This document shows, in pieces, positions 41,046 to 49,692 of a DNA stretch of 64,000 bases. Location of the stretch: NCBI RefSeq assembly GCF_024734665.1, contig NZ_CP102931.1:5764001-5828000 (forward strand). Reading direction: 5' to 3'. The notes beneath the pieces are model-generated. The model ran no database searches, was not told the origin of the DNA, and saw only the letters and a list, made by a program, of their open reading frames with translations. Both the position numbers and the translations under genes were made by a program. This stretch comes from Variovorax paradoxus. GTDB lineage: Bacteria > Pseudomonadota > Gammaproteobacteria > Burkholderiales > Burkholderiaceae_C. Numbering within the stretch: position 1 is the stretch's first letter; each line of letters opens with the position of its first letter.

Positions 41046-42713
41046 ATGCTGAGAATCTCCGAACTCAAACTCCCGCTCGACCACGCGCCCGACGCGCTGG
41101 TCACCCTGATCGCCAGGACGCTCGACGTTCCGCTCGACGCGATCGCCTCCCACACCGTCTACAAACGCAGCTTCGACGCGCGCAAGGTCGAACTGCTCAC
41201 GGTCTACATCTGCGACGTGCAGTTGGCCGACGCGAAGCTCGAAGCCGCGCTGCTCGCGAAGCACGCGGGCCACCCGCACATCCAGAGCGCTCCAGACATG
41301 CGCTACACGCCGCCGGCCAATGCAGCCGAAGGCACGGCGCGGCCGGTGGTGATCGGCTTCGGCCCCTGCGGCATCTTCGCGGCGCTGATGCTCGCGAAGA
41401 TGGGCTTCAAGCCCATCGTGCTCGAACGCGGCAAGACCGTGCGCCAGCGCACCCGCGACACCTGGGGCCTGTGGCGCAAGAGCGTGCTCAACCCCGAGTC
41501 GAACGTGCAGTTCGGCGAAGGCGGCGCCGGCACCTTTTCGGACGGCAAGCTCTACAGCCAGATCAAGGACCCGCGCTTCCTCGGCCGCAAGGTGATGGAA
41601 GAGTTCGTGAAGGCTGGCGCGCCGCCCGAAATTCTTTATGTCGCGCATCCGCACATCGGCACTTTCAAGCTGGTGAAGGTGGTCGAGAACATCCGCGAGC
41701 AGATCGTGGCGCTTGGCGGCGAGATCCGCTTCGAGCAGCGCGTGACCGACGTGCACATCGAAGACGGACACCTTCGCGGCCTCACCGTGCTCGACCAGAC
41801 GACCGGCCAAAGCAGCGAGCTGCGCGCCGACCACGTCGTGATGGCGCTCGGCCACAGCTCGCGCGACACCTTCGAGATGCTGCACAAGCGCGGCGTGCAC
41901 ATCGAGGCCAAGCCCTTCTCCATTGGCTTTCGCGTGGAGCATCCGCAAGGCCTGATCGACCGCGCACGCTGGGGCCGCCATGCGGGCCACCCGCTGCTCG
42001 GTGCGGCCGACTACAAGCTGGTGCACCACGCGAGCAACGGCCGCTCGGTCTACAGCTTCTGCATGTGCCCAGGCGGCACCGTGGTCGCGGCCACCAGCGA
42101 GCCGGGCCGCGTAGTCACCAACGGCATGAGCCAGTACTCGCGCAACGAGCGCAACGCCAATGCGGGCATCGTGGTGGGCATCGACCCACGTGACTTCCCA
42201 GGATGGGAATCCAATTCCTCTGGCGATGCGCTCGCGGGCATCGCGCTGCAGCGCGAACTCGAAAGCAATGCCTTCGTGCTCGGCGGCGGCGACTACCGCG
42301 CGCCGGGCCAGCTGGTGGGCGACTTCATCGCCGGCAAGCCCTCTACGGCGCTCGGCAGCGTGATGCCGTCGTACAAGCCGGGCGTGACGCCGACCGACCT
42401 GCACAAGGCCCTGCCCGCCTACGCCATCGAAGCCATGCGCGAGGCCTTTCCCGCCTTCGGCCGCAAGATCAAGGGCTTCGACACGCACGACGCGGTGCTC
42501 ACCGGCGTCGAGACGCGCACCTCGTCGCCCATCCGCATCACGCGCGGCGACGACTTCCAGAGCCTCAACGTGCGCGGCCTCTACCCTGCCGGCGAAGGCG
42601 CGAGCTACGCGGGCGGCATCCTGTCGGCTGGTGTCGATGGCATCAAGGTGGCCGAGGCCGTGGCGCACGGCGTGCTGGCCGAGGCCGAACGCGAACGCAC
42701 CGCGAGCGTCTGA
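41046..42713 (+). CDS. FAD-dependent oxidoreductase (COG2509 type)
   Basis: 555 residues. A small N-terminal domain (about 1-95, with V-Y-K-R-S-F-D-A-R-K) precedes the FAD-binding Rossmann motif G-F-G-P-C-G-I-F-A-A-L at about 103. Further landmarks are F-G-E-G-G-A-G-T-F-S-D-G-K-L and, near the C-terminus, L-Y-P-A-G-E-G-A-S-Y-A-G-G-I-L-S-A-G-V-D-G. This is a widespread uncharacterised flavoprotein family. The substrate is not known. The ATG at 41046 was chosen over the frame opening at 40896, which lies inside cysK. The stop overlaps the next ATG (TGATG). Confidence 0.85.
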   Translation: MLRISELKLPLDHAPDALVTLIARTLDVPLDAIASHTVYKRSFDARKVELLTVYICDVQLADAKLEAALLAKHAGHPHIQSAPDMRYTPPANAAEGTARPVVIGFGPCGIFAALMLAKMGFKPIVLERGKTVRQRTRDTWGLWRKSVLNPESNVQFGEGGAGTFSDGKLYSQIKDPRFLGRKVMEEFVKAGAPPEILYVAHPHIGTFKLVKVVENIREQIVALGGEIRFEQRVTDVHIEDGHLRGLTVLDQTTGQSSELRADHVVMALGHSSRDTFEMLHKRGVHIEAKPFSIGFRVEHPQGLIDRARWGRHAGHPLLGAADYKLVHHASNGRSVYSFCMCPGGTVVAATSEPGRVVTNGMSQYSRNERNANAGIVVGIDPRDFPGWESNSSGDALAGIALQRELESNAFVLGGGDYRAPGQLVGDFIAGKPSTALGSVMPSYKPGVTPTDLHKALPAYAIEAMREAFPAFGRKIKGFDTHDAVLTGVETRTSSPIRITRGDDFQSLNVRGLYPAGEGASYAGGILSAGVDGIKVAEAVAHGVLAEAERERTASV

Positions 42714-43270
42714 TGCAAGTCATGCACTTCGAGCGCCCCACCCTCGGCCAGCTGACCGCCGCCACGCTCGCGATGGCAGCCGTGGTGCTGGCTTCCAACA
42801 TCCTCGTGCAGTTCGCCATCAACGACTGGCTGACCTGGGGCGCCTTCACCTACCCGGTGGCATACCTCGTGAGCGACCTCGTCAACCGGCGCTTCGGCCC
42901 CGGCATGGCGCGGCGCGTGGCATGGGTCGGCTTTGCCGTCGCCGTGGGCATCTCGCTGCTGCTCGCGCCGGTGCGCATCGCGGCGGCCTCGGGGCTGGCC
43001 TTCATTGCCTCCCAGCTGCTCGACATCTGCGTGTTCGACCGGCTGCGGCGCGGCCTCTGGTGGCGCGCGCCACTGGTGGCCACGGTGATCGCGGCGGTGC
43101 TCGACAGTATCGTGTTCTGGGGCATCGCCTTCGCGGGCACCGAAGGCCCGTGGTTCACGTGGGCGCTGGGTGACCTCGCCGTGAAGCTCGCCGTCGGCGT
43201 GCTGATGCTGCTGCCGTTCCGGCTGCTGATCGGCCGGCAGGCGGCGCGGGCTTCAGCCCTGGGCCATTGA
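42713..43270 (+). CDS. Queuosine-precursor transporter (VUT/YhhQ family)
   Basis: 185 residues, about six membrane segments, with the family pattern A-A-V-V-L-A-S-N-I-L-V and Y-P-V-A-Y-L-V-S-D-L-V-N-R-R-F-G (the T/Y-x-x-x-D-L-x-x-x-x-Y/F-G segment). It imports the queuosine precursors preQ0/preQ1 for tRNA modification. The ATG overlaps the FAD oxidoreductase stop, indicating coupled translation. Confidence 0.85.
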   Translation: MQVMHFERPTLGQLTAATLAMAAVVLASNILVQFAINDWLTWGAFTYPVAYLVSDLVNRRFGPGMARRVAWVGFAVAVGISLLLAPVRIAAASGLAFIASQLLDICVFDRLRRGLWWRAPLVATVIAAVLDSIVFWGIAFAGTEGPWFTWALGDLAVKLAVGVLMLLPFRLLIGRQAARASALGH

Positions 43271-43278
43271 GGACATCG

Positions 43279-43902
43279 ATGGCGAACGACGACTTTCACT
43301 TCTACGAACCCGCCAAGGGCCACGGCCTGCCGCACGACCCATTCAACGCGATGGTCGGGCCGCGCCCCATCGGCTGGATCTCGTCGCAGGACGCGAACGG
43401 CGTGCTCAACCTCGCGCCCTACAGCTTCTTCAACGCCTTCAACTACACGCCGCCCATCGTCGGTTTCGCCAGCATCGGCGCCAAGGACAGCCTGCACAAC
43501 ATCCGCCAGACGCGCGAGTTCGGCTGGAACCTGGCGACCCGGCCGCTGGCCGAGCAGATGAACCGCTCGTGCGCCGCCGTGCCGCCCGAGGTGAACGAGT
43601 TCGAACTCGCCGGGCTCACCACCGCCGCCTCGAAAACCATCGCAGTGCCGCGGGTGGCCGAGAGCCCTGTGTCCTTCGAGTGCAGGCTCACGCAGATCCT
43701 GCAGCTCGAGGGCGTGGACGGCACGCCCGTGCAAACCTGGCTGGTCCTCGGCGAAGTGGTGGGCGTGCACATTGCGCGCCACCTGCTGAAGGACGGCATC
43801 TACGACACCACCGCGGCGCAGCCCATCCTGCGCGGCGGCGGGCCGGCGGACTATTTCGAAGTCAGCCCCGACAATCTCTTCAGGATGTTCCGGCCGCGCT
43901 GA
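43279..43902 (+). CDS. Flavin reductase-like FMN-binding protein
   Basis: 207 residues from the ATG at 43279 (a TTG at 43267 is possible). The flavin reductase/DIM6-NTAB fold is shown by the opening M-V-G-P-R-P-I-G-W-I-S-S-Q-D, N-L-A-P-Y-S-F-F-N-A-F (FMN phosphate site) and D-S-L-H-N-I-R-Q-T-R-E-F. It probably transfers electrons from NAD(P)H to flavin or uses FMN itself; the partner is unknown. It follows the transporter gene by 8 bp in the same operon. Confidence 0.88.
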   Translation: MANDDFHFYEPAKGHGLPHDPFNAMVGPRPIGWISSQDANGVLNLAPYSFFNAFNYTPPIVGFASIGAKDSLHNIRQTREFGWNLATRPLAEQMNRSCAAVPPEVNEFELAGLTTAASKTIAVPRVAESPVSFECRLTQILQLEGVDGTPVQTWLVLGEVVGVHIARHLLKDGIYDTTAAQPILRGGGPADYFEVSPDNLFRMFRPR

Positions 43903-43967
43903 AGGCGCCAAACCGGACTTCATTTCTTTCCCTTTCATTCCATCGCGACCCTCGCCGCGCCCCCCGC

Positions 43968-44951
43968 ATGACCGACGCTTCCACCGCCACCCCGAAGACG
44001 AACGCGCGCCCGCCCCGGCGTCAGCAACTGGACATGGCCGATCAGCTGAAGCAGCTGCAGGCCGGCCCCGATGCGGATTCGGGCACGAGCACCAGCGCGG
44101 AAACTCCCGCGCAGCAACCGCGCGAACCCCGCGAACCTCGCCAGTCCCGCCCGCCCCGCCAGAACAACCAGGGCGGGGGCAACCAGCGCCCGCAGCGGCA
44201 GCAACAGCAGCCGCGCAAGCAGGGTGCGCAAGGCCAGGCACAGGGCCAGGCACAGGCTCAACCGCAGCGCGCGCCGCGCAAGGTCAACCCGGTGCTCGAG
44301 CGCCTGTTCGAGCTGTACCCGCAGCTCTTCGGCGCGCGCTTCGTGCCGCTGAAGCTCGGCGTGTACGAGGAACTGCTCGCGCGCCACCCCGAAGACTTCA
44401 AGGCCGAAGACCTGAAGATCGCCATGGGCCAGCACGCGCGCTCCACGCGCTATCTGGAGGCCGTGGCCGCCGGTCTGGCGCGCCACGACCTCGACGGCAA
44501 CGCGCTCGACCCGGTCGCGCCGGAGCACGTGCACCACGCCATCCTCGAGCTGCACCGCCGCCGCCTGCAGCGTGCCAACGGCGAAGACCTGCGCCCGCAG
44601 CTGGTCGCGCGCATCGCCAAGGCCGTCGAGGCCTCGGGCCTGGATCGCGAAGCCTATGCAGTGCTGGTGCGCTCGCGTGACGAGAACAACAACGCCGTGG
44701 TGGACGAGGCCCTGGCCGAACTCGCCCAGCAGGCCGCCAAGCGCGAGGCGCTGCTGCGCGCCTTCGAGGCCAGCGGACGCAGCGAGCAGGAGTTCGCCGA
44801 CATGTACGGCATGAAGCATGGCGATGTGACGCGCACGCTGCAACGCGCACGCGCCGATCGCGAGGCACCTGCGGCGCCGGCTGCAACGCCTGCAACGACG
44901 CAGGCCGTCGACGAGGCGCCCGAAGCGCCTGAAGCACCCGAAGCAGACTGA
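43968..44951 (+). CDS. ProQ/FinO-family RNA chaperone
   Basis: 327 residues. The N-terminal 100 residues are low-complexity, Gln/Arg/Pro-rich (a run of Q-P-R-E-P-R and G-Q-A-Q repeats), probably disordered and RNA-attracting. The ProQ/FinO core is at about 103-215 (V-N-P-V-L-E-R-L-F-E-L-Y-P-Q-L-F, then P-L-K-L-G-V, and H-A-R-S-T-R-Y-L). A helical region and an Ala/Pro/Glu tail follow. These proteins bind structured sRNAs and mRNA 3' ends. It is followed by a strong terminator, and no clear ribosome-binding site precedes the ATG. Confidence 0.88.
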   Translation: MTDASTATPKTNARPPRRQQLDMADQLKQLQAGPDADSGTSTSAETPAQQPREPREPRQSRPPRQNNQGGGNQRPQRQQQQPRKQGAQGQAQGQAQAQPQRAPRKVNPVLERLFELYPQLFGARFVPLKLGVYEELLARHPEDFKAEDLKIAMGQHARSTRYLEAVAAGLARHDLDGNALDPVAPEHVHHAILELHRRRLQRANGEDLRPQLVARIAKAVEASGLDREAYAVLVRSRDENNNAVVDEALAELAQQAAKREALLRAFEASGRSEQEFADMYGMKHGDVTRTLQRARADREAPAAPAATPATTQAVDEAPEAPEAPEAD

Positions 44952-44967
44952 ACACGCCGCACAAACG

Positions 44968-44999
44968 AAAAAGCCGCCACAGCAATGTGGCGGCTTTTT
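44968..44999. terminator. Intrinsic terminator after the ProQ-like gene
   Basis: AAAAAGCCGCCACA-GCAA-TGTGGCGGCTTTTT, a perfect 14-bp stem with a GCAA loop and T-run, 16 bp after the stop at 44951. The symmetric A/T runs let it serve htpX from the other side as well. Confidence 0.93.
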
Positions 45000-45032
45000 T
45001 CATGGCGCCGCGGACTTGCCGCGACCGACTGA

Positions 45033-45908
45033 TCAGCGCTGCGCGTTCTGCAGCGCAGCAATGCGCTCTTCGATCGGCGGGTGCGTGGCAAACAGCTTGC
45101 CGATGCTGCCGGTGATGCCCATGGCTTCCACGGCCTTCGGCAGTTCGCCGGCAGGCAGGCCACCGAGGCGCGCGAGCGCGTTGATCATTGGCTGCTTCTG
45201 GCCCATCAGCGCGGCCGCACCGGCGTCGGCGCGGAACTCGCGATGGCGCGAGAACCAGGCCACCACCATCGCGGCGGCGAAGCCGAGCACGATGTCCAGC
45301 ACGATGGTGCTCACGTAGTAGCCGATGCCGGGGCCCGACGAACGGTCGTCGCCGCGGCGCAGGAAGCTGTCGACCGCGTAGCCGATCACGCGCGACAGGA
45401 ACACGACGAAGGTGTTCATCACGCCCTGAATGAGCGTCATCGTGACCATGTCGCCGTTGGCGATGTGGGCCACTTCGTGGCCGATGACGGCCTCGACCTC
45501 TTCGCGCGTCATGCCCTGCAACAGGCCGGTGGACACTGCCACCAGCGACGAGTTCTTGAACGCGCCAGTCGCGAAGGCATTGGGCTCGCCTTCGAAGATG
45601 CCGACCTCGGGCATGCCGATGCCGGCCTTGTCTGCGAACTTGCGCACCGTGCCGACGATCCAGGCCTCGTCGGGCGACTGGGGGTTGTCGATCATGCGCA
45701 GGCCGGCGGTCCACTTGGCCATGGGCTTGCTGATGAGCAGCGAGATGATCGCGCCGCCGAAACCCATCACCAGCGCGAAGCCGAGCAGCGCCGTGAGGTT
45801 GAGCCCGTTGGCCGTGAGGAAGCGATTGACGCCCAGCAGACTGGCGACCACGCCGAGCACCGCGACGACCATCACATTGGTCAAAACGAACAGAAGGATA
45901 CGTTTCAA
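45033..45908 (-). CDS. htpX: Membrane zinc metalloprotease HtpX
   Basis: 291 residues, membrane quality-control protease degrading damaged inner-membrane proteins. Two N-terminal membrane segments, the zinc motif H-E-V-A-H (near residue 144) and the third-ligand segment [10 protein letters not shown] are present. G-N-S-like N-A-F-A-T-G precedes them, as in the family. The start is TTG at 45908, supported by GGAGAA about 10 bp upstream. A sigma-32-like promoter lies at 45967-45940, matching heat-shock control of the family. Confidence 0.95.
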   Translation of the reverse strand: MKRILLFVLTNVMVVAVLGVVASLLGVNRFLTANGLNLTALLGFALVMGFGGAIISLLISKPMAKWTAGLRMIDNPQSPDEAWIVGTVRKFADKAGIGMPEVGIFEGEPNAFATGAFKNSSLVAVSTGLLQGMTREEVEAVIGHEVAHIANGDMVTMTLIQGVMNTFVVFLSRVIGYAVDSFLRRGDDRSSGPGIGYYVSTIVLDIVLGFAAAMVVAWFSRHREFRADAGAAALMGQKQPMINALARLGGLPAGELPKAVEAMGITGSIGKLFATHPPIEERIAALQNAQR

Positions 45909-45939
45909 GTTGAATTCTCCGTGGGGAAATCTGCCACCT

Positions 45940-45967
45940 AGATGAGGCCCCTGGGGCTCTCTTCAAG
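45940..45967 (-). promoter_or_regulatory. Sigma-32-like promoter of htpX
   Basis: On the minus strand, CTTGAAG (45967-45961), 13 bp, then CCTCATCT (45947-45940). This is close to the heat-shock consensus CTTGAAA with CCCCATnT at 13-15 bp, about 32 bp upstream of the htpX start. Confidence 0.6.
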
Positions 45968-46059
45968 CCGTGCATGGCGTGGAGGCGCTGGGTGTTGTTG
46001 TGCGTTCTGGGGCGCTCCGGTCGGCGGAAGCCGGTAGAGCCATGATAGGAGCAAAAGTT

Positions 46060-46818
46060 CTACGCCCCCGGTATTCCCCGGCCCGGCAAGGGCCTGAAAA
46101 CCTGCGGATCGGCATAGAACGCCGCCGCCTCGTTGTCGCTACACCAGCCGGGCACGCCGAGCACCGGCAGCGGCACGAAGGGCTTGCTTTCGAGCTGCCG
46201 CGCGTCGAGCGCCTGCGCCATGCGCTCGTCATCGAACGCAGCCGGGCCGGCCGCGTCGTGCGTCAGCAGCACATGCGCGGTGATCGGCTTGCGCGGCGTG
46301 ATCAGTTTTTCGAGCAGCGCATGGCCAAAGAGCAGCAGGCGGGCTTCGCTCCACAGTGCGCGTTGCGTGACGAACAGCGTGTGCCAGTCGCGCGCGATCA
46401 GCGCCTGCCACAGCGCGGGCGGCGCATCGAGCACCGCGCCGTTCTCGTCGAACAGCGTGAGCGCATCGCGCAGCGGGCCTCGCACGGCGGCAACGCCGCT
46501 GCGTGCGATCTCAGCCGCCTGCAGTTCGTTGAGGCGGCGCTTGGTCTGCGGAAAGGCGAGCCAGACGAGGCCGTTGAAAAGATCGTGCAGGTTGTCGCGC
46601 GTGGGGACCGTGCGGGTGCGAAAGATGAAGGCCTCATACGCCTCGTCAGGCAGGAGACGTTCCTGTGGCACGAATTGCACGGGGCACGGTCCGATGCCAT
46701 TTAATGCTTCGTGTAGTGAAAGCCCCGAGCGCCACGCTGTTTCGACCCGCTGTTTGTCAGCGAATGGCCAGAGCCAAGGCGCAATAGGATTGCCGTCTGT
46801 CGATGCAGCCGCTTGCAT
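46060..46818 (-). CDS. DUF3025 protein
   Basis: 252 residues from the ATG at 46818; a TTG at 46827 that overlaps the upstream stop is an alternative. The DUF3025 pattern is seen: F-V-P-Q-E-R-L-P-D-E-A-Y-E-A-F, then D-N-L-H-D-L-F-N-G-L-V-W-L-A-F-P-x-T-K, and H-D-A-A-G near residue 190. The N-H-D-L-F-N and D-E-N-G-A positions look like a metal or catalytic site, but the family has no known function. It directly follows the NYN gene and is probably cotranscribed with it. Confidence 0.85.
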   Translation of the reverse strand: MQAAASTDGNPIAPWLWPFADKQRVETAWRSGLSLHEALNGIGPCPVQFVPQERLLPDEAYEAFIFRTRTVPTRDNLHDLFNGLVWLAFPQTKRRLNELQAAEIARSGVAAVRGPLRDALTLFDENGAVLDAPPALWQALIARDWHTLFVTQRALWSEARLLLFGHALLEKLITPRKPITAHVLLTHDAAGPAAFDDERMAQALDARQLESKPFVPLPVLGVPGWCSDNEAAAFYADPQVFRPLPGRGIPGA

Positions 46819-46823
46819 TCCGT

Positions 46824-47645
46824 TCAAGGAGAGGGGATGTACCGTATCTGGTTCGGTTGTTTCGGCGGCAGCAATTCGAAATGGAACGGAAACTTCTTGA
46901 ACAGCTTGGTCGAGGTCGCGTTCTTGCCGAGCAGCTTGGCGTCATGCAATAACTTGACGACTTCGCCGAGCGACTGCGGCTGTCCCGCCCTTAATGAAGA
47001 GGCTGCGTTCAGGATCTGAGCGACAGTCACTTTGCCGGCCGCGTCGCCCACACTTTTCTTCGCGGCGGGCTTGGCCTTCTTTGCTGCGACCTTCTTGGCA
47101 GGCGCTTTCTTCGCAACGGCTTTCTTTGCGGGGACTTTCTTCGCGACGGTTCGGGCCGCTGGCGGTTTGGCGGGAGGTGGCTCCAACTTCTGCAACTCGG
47201 CAGCAGGCGATTGCGGCGCCTCGACGGCGTGCTCTTGTCCCACGAGGATCACGTGATCGTAGGCATGAACGGCTTCCGGGGCCATCTTGCCCTGCTCGGA
47301 CACGCAGACCATGCGAAAGCCGCGTTCACGCAGCCGAAGTACCAATGGCACGAAATCCGCGTCACCTGAACCAACTGCGATGACGGTTGGGCGCGGGGTC
47401 TGGTACGACAAATCCATGGCATCAACAGCCAAGGCCACATCGGTCGTGTTCTTGGACAGCGCCAGGTTCACGAATGGACGGATGTGTCTGCTGCGAAGCA
47501 CATCGGCCAGTCCCTTGAGTTTCTCAGCACTCCCGTAAGCCCGCCGCACTGCGACGCGGCCCTCGCCAACCTCAAGTTTGTGAAAGGCTTCCTCGACCCA
47601 GGAAGGCGCACAAAGGTTGTCGGCGTCTATGAAGAAAGCAATCAT
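46824..47645 (-). CDS. NYN-domain/OST-HTH protein with an AAK-rich linker
   Basis: 273 residues. The NYN (PIN-like) nuclease domain at about 1-140 keeps the acidic residues: F-I-D-A-D-N at the start, T-D-V-A-L-A-V-D-A-M-D in the middle and G-S-G-D-A-D-F. A histone-H1-like linker (about 160-200) repeats A-K-K-x and P-A-K-K. The C-terminal domain (about 205-270; V-T-V-A-Q-I-L-N-A-A...F-E-L-L-P) fits an OST-HTH/LOTUS RNA-binding module. It is probably an RNA-processing nuclease. It is cotranscribed after pyrC with a 31-bp gap. Confidence 0.85.
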   Translation of the reverse strand: MIAFFIDADNLCAPSWVEEAFHKLEVGEGRVAVRRAYGSAEKLKGLADVLRSRHIRPFVNLALSKNTTDVALAVDAMDLSYQTPRPTVIAVGSGDADFVPLVLRLRERGFRMVCVSEQGKMAPEAVHAYDHVILVGQEHAVEAPQSPAAELQKLEPPPAKPPAARTVAKKVPAKKAVAKKAPAKKVAAKKAKPAAKKSVGDAAGKVTVAQILNAASSLRAGQPQSLGEVVKLLHDAKLLGKNATSTKLFKKFPFHFELLPPKQPNQIRYIPSP

Positions 47646-47676
47646 CGCGCGCCCTTGTTAAGTGACCGATCGACTA

Positions 47677-48711
47677 TCAGTTCTGTAGCTGCCAAGCCAC
47701 CGTCTCGCCACCGCGCAGCGGCTTGAGCGTGGCATCGCCATAAGGCACCGTCTCCGGCACGGTCCAGCTTTCGCGCTTGAGCGTGATGGTGTCGGTGTGG
47801 CGCGGCAGTTCGTAGAAGTCAGGGCCGTGGAAGCTCGCGAAGCCTTCGAGCTTGTCGAGCGCGTTCACGCTGTCGAAGGCCTCGGCGTACAGCTCGATGG
47901 CCGTGAGCGCGGTGTAGCAGCCAGCGCAGCCCAGCGCATGCTCCTTCAGGTGCGCCGGGTGCGGCGCGCTGTCGGTGCCCAGGAAGAAGCGGTCGCTGCC
48001 GCTGGTGGCCGCCTCGACCAGCGCCACGCGGTGCGTCTCGCGCTTGAGCACGGGCAGGCAGTAGTAGTGCGGGCGGATGCCGCCGGTGAAGATGGCGTTG
48101 CGGTTGTACAGCAGGTGATGCGCCGTGATGGTGGCTGCCGTGAAGCGGCCGGCGTCGCGCACGTAGTGGGCGCCTTCCTTCGTGGTCAGGTGCTCGAACA
48201 CCACCTTCAGCTCGGGGAAGTCGCGGCGCAGCGGAATCATCACGCGGTCGACGAACACGGCTTCGCGGTCGAACAGGTCGATGGCGGGGTCGGTCACCTC
48301 ACCGTGCACCAGCAGCAGCAGGCCGTGCTTCTGCATGGCCTCGAGCGTCTTGTAGGTCTTGCGGATGTCGGTCACGCCGGCATCGCTGTTGGTGGTGGCG
48401 CCGGCCGGGTAGAGCTTGAGCGCGCGCACGCCGGCTTCGGCTGCCAGCGCGATCTCTTCGGGCGGCAGCTTGTCGGTGAGGTAGAGCGACATCACGGGCT
48501 CGAAGGCCGTGCCTTCGGGCACGGCGGCGCGGATGCGGTCGCGGTAGGCCACGGCCTGTGCGGCGGTGGTCACGGGCGGGCGCAGATTCGGCATGATCAG
48601 CGCGCGGCCGAACTGGCGCGCGCTGTGGGGAACGACGGCTTCGAGGGCGGCGCCATCGCGCACGTGCAGGTGCCAGTCGTCGGGGCGGGTGATCGTGAGG
48701 GTGTCTGTCAT
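47677..48711 (-). CDS. pyrC: Dihydroorotase
   Basis: 344 residues, the class II (E. coli PyrC-like) enzyme closing the dihydroorotate ring in pyrimidine synthesis. Motifs: [10 protein letters not shown] (metal ligands), [12 protein letters not shown] (carboxylated Lys), V-H-G-E-V, and G-T-D-S-A-P-H at about 250. It is followed on the same strand by the NYN and DUF3025 genes. The peptidase gene lies 45 bp upstream, oriented the same way. Confidence 0.97.
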   Translation of the reverse strand: MTDTLTITRPDDWHLHVRDGAALEAVVPHSARQFGRALIMPNLRPPVTTAAQAVAYRDRIRAAVPEGTAFEPVMSLYLTDKLPPEEIALAAEAGVRALKLYPAGATTNSDAGVTDIRKTYKTLEAMQKHGLLLLVHGEVTDPAIDLFDREAVFVDRVMIPLRRDFPELKVVFEHLTTKEGAHYVRDAGRFTAATITAHHLLYNRNAIFTGGIRPHYYCLPVLKRETHRVALVEAATSGSDRFFLGTDSAPHPAHLKEHALGCAGCYTALTAIELYAEAFDSVNALDKLEGFASFHGPDFYELPRHTDTITLKRESWTVPETVPYGDATLKPLRGGETVAWQLQN

Positions 48712-48756
48712 GGCGCTGGGATTGTCGCATCGCCCCTCTGGCGCCCTCCCGCCGGG

Positions 48757-49485
48757 CTACGGATGCGAGAACACACGACAGGCGTTCCGGGGCACCTGCT
48801 GGCTCCACTTGACATGGTTGACCGAACTGCGCGCGCCCTTGCCCGGCGGCCAGGGGTCGAAGATTCGCAGCGTGGTGCCGCGCCCGCCGGGATCGTCGTC
48901 GCCGCGAATGCCCACGACGAGCACCATGTGGCCCGGGAGGCCGACACCGGCGGCATATCCCCTCGCACCCCATGGCAGATCGAACATCAGCGGCCCGTGC
49001 TGCAGCGCGGCACGCAACTGGCCGACCGACCAGGGCGCCGGCGGGCGCACCGTCAGGCCGTGCGCGGACGCAAAGAGCGCATCGGCCGTCATGGCGTCGT
49101 CGGCATTCGCGAAGGTGCGCAGGCCGCCGTCGTCGGCGATCAGCTCGGTGGGCGTGCGCGCCACCACCGCCTGCACGTTGGAGCGCGTGATCATGGCCGT
49201 GCAGGCGGCCCAGCACTGGCCGGGCGTGGGCTGCGGAATCAGCGCGACGGGATGCAGGATCGGCGCGTGGCACTCATTGCCGAACACCAGGTTCTGCGTG
49301 CAGGGGCCGGCCTCGCCGTCTTCGGCGAGCCAGTTCGCGGCCTGCAGGCGGCGCACCGCAATCCGGGTAATCGGGCCGTAGTCGCCGTCGAGCACGAGCC
49401 CGGGGTTCGGCTGGAGCTTCCGGTTCAATGCCTCCTGCAATCTGCGAACGTCGGCGCCACGTGCACCCTGCGTCAGTGTTGTCAT
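48757..49485 (-). CDS. Peptidoglycan-binding domain plus papain-like cysteine peptidase
   Basis: 242 residues. Residues 1-65 form a PG_binding_1 domain (G-A-R-G-A-D-V-R-R-L-Q-E-A-L, L-D-G-D-Y-G-P-I-T). The rest is a C39/C70-type papain fold: Q-C-W-A-A-C gives the catalytic Cys91, P-G-H-M-V-L-V-V-G gives His186 and R-I-F-D-P-W gives Asp210. No signal peptide is seen, so it acts in the cytosol or is moved by a one-step secretion system. A cell-wall-targeted toxic peptidase is possible, and a C70/AvrRpt2-like virulence peptidase is another reading. Confidence 0.75.
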   Translation of the reverse strand: MTTLTQGARGADVRRLQEALNRKLQPNPGLVLDGDYGPITRIAVRRLQAANWLAEDGEAGPCTQNLVFGNECHAPILHPVALIPQPTPGQCWAACTAMITRSNVQAVVARTPTELIADDGGLRTFANADDAMTADALFASAHGLTVRPPAPWSVGQLRAALQHGPLMFDLPWGARGYAAGVGLPGHMVLVVGIRGDDDPGGRGTTLRIFDPWPPGKGARSSVNHVKWSQQVPRNACRVFSHP

Positions 49486-49636
49486 CGGTTCTGTTCCCTT
49501 CGCCCCACAGACTGTCGGTGCAAACGGTTGCATTGTCAAAAACGGGCTCCGCCGCGTCCATCGGTCGGACGGCATATCCGGGATGGCGACCCCACCTGTC
49601 CCGGGGCACGCCCGTTGCTTGACGTGCTGCGCCATT

Positions 49637-49654
49637 CGGCCGAAGGTTCGGCCG
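49637..49654. promoter_or_regulatory. Inverted repeat upstream of the LysR gene
   Basis: CGGCCGAA-GG-TTCGGCCG, a perfect 8-bp dyad about 39 bp before the LysR ATG (49693). It could be an autoregulatory site. The rest of 49486-49692 shows nothing else. Confidence 0.3.
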
Positions 49655-49692
49655 GCGCAGGCCTTGCGAGAACGAAAAAACAGGAAACCGCC

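Noticed and set aside
47032..47256. Alternating F-A-A-T-F-L-A-G-A-F-F-A-T-A frame, looking like a repeat protein
   Set aside because: It is the antisense of the Ala/Lys-rich linker of the NYN protein.
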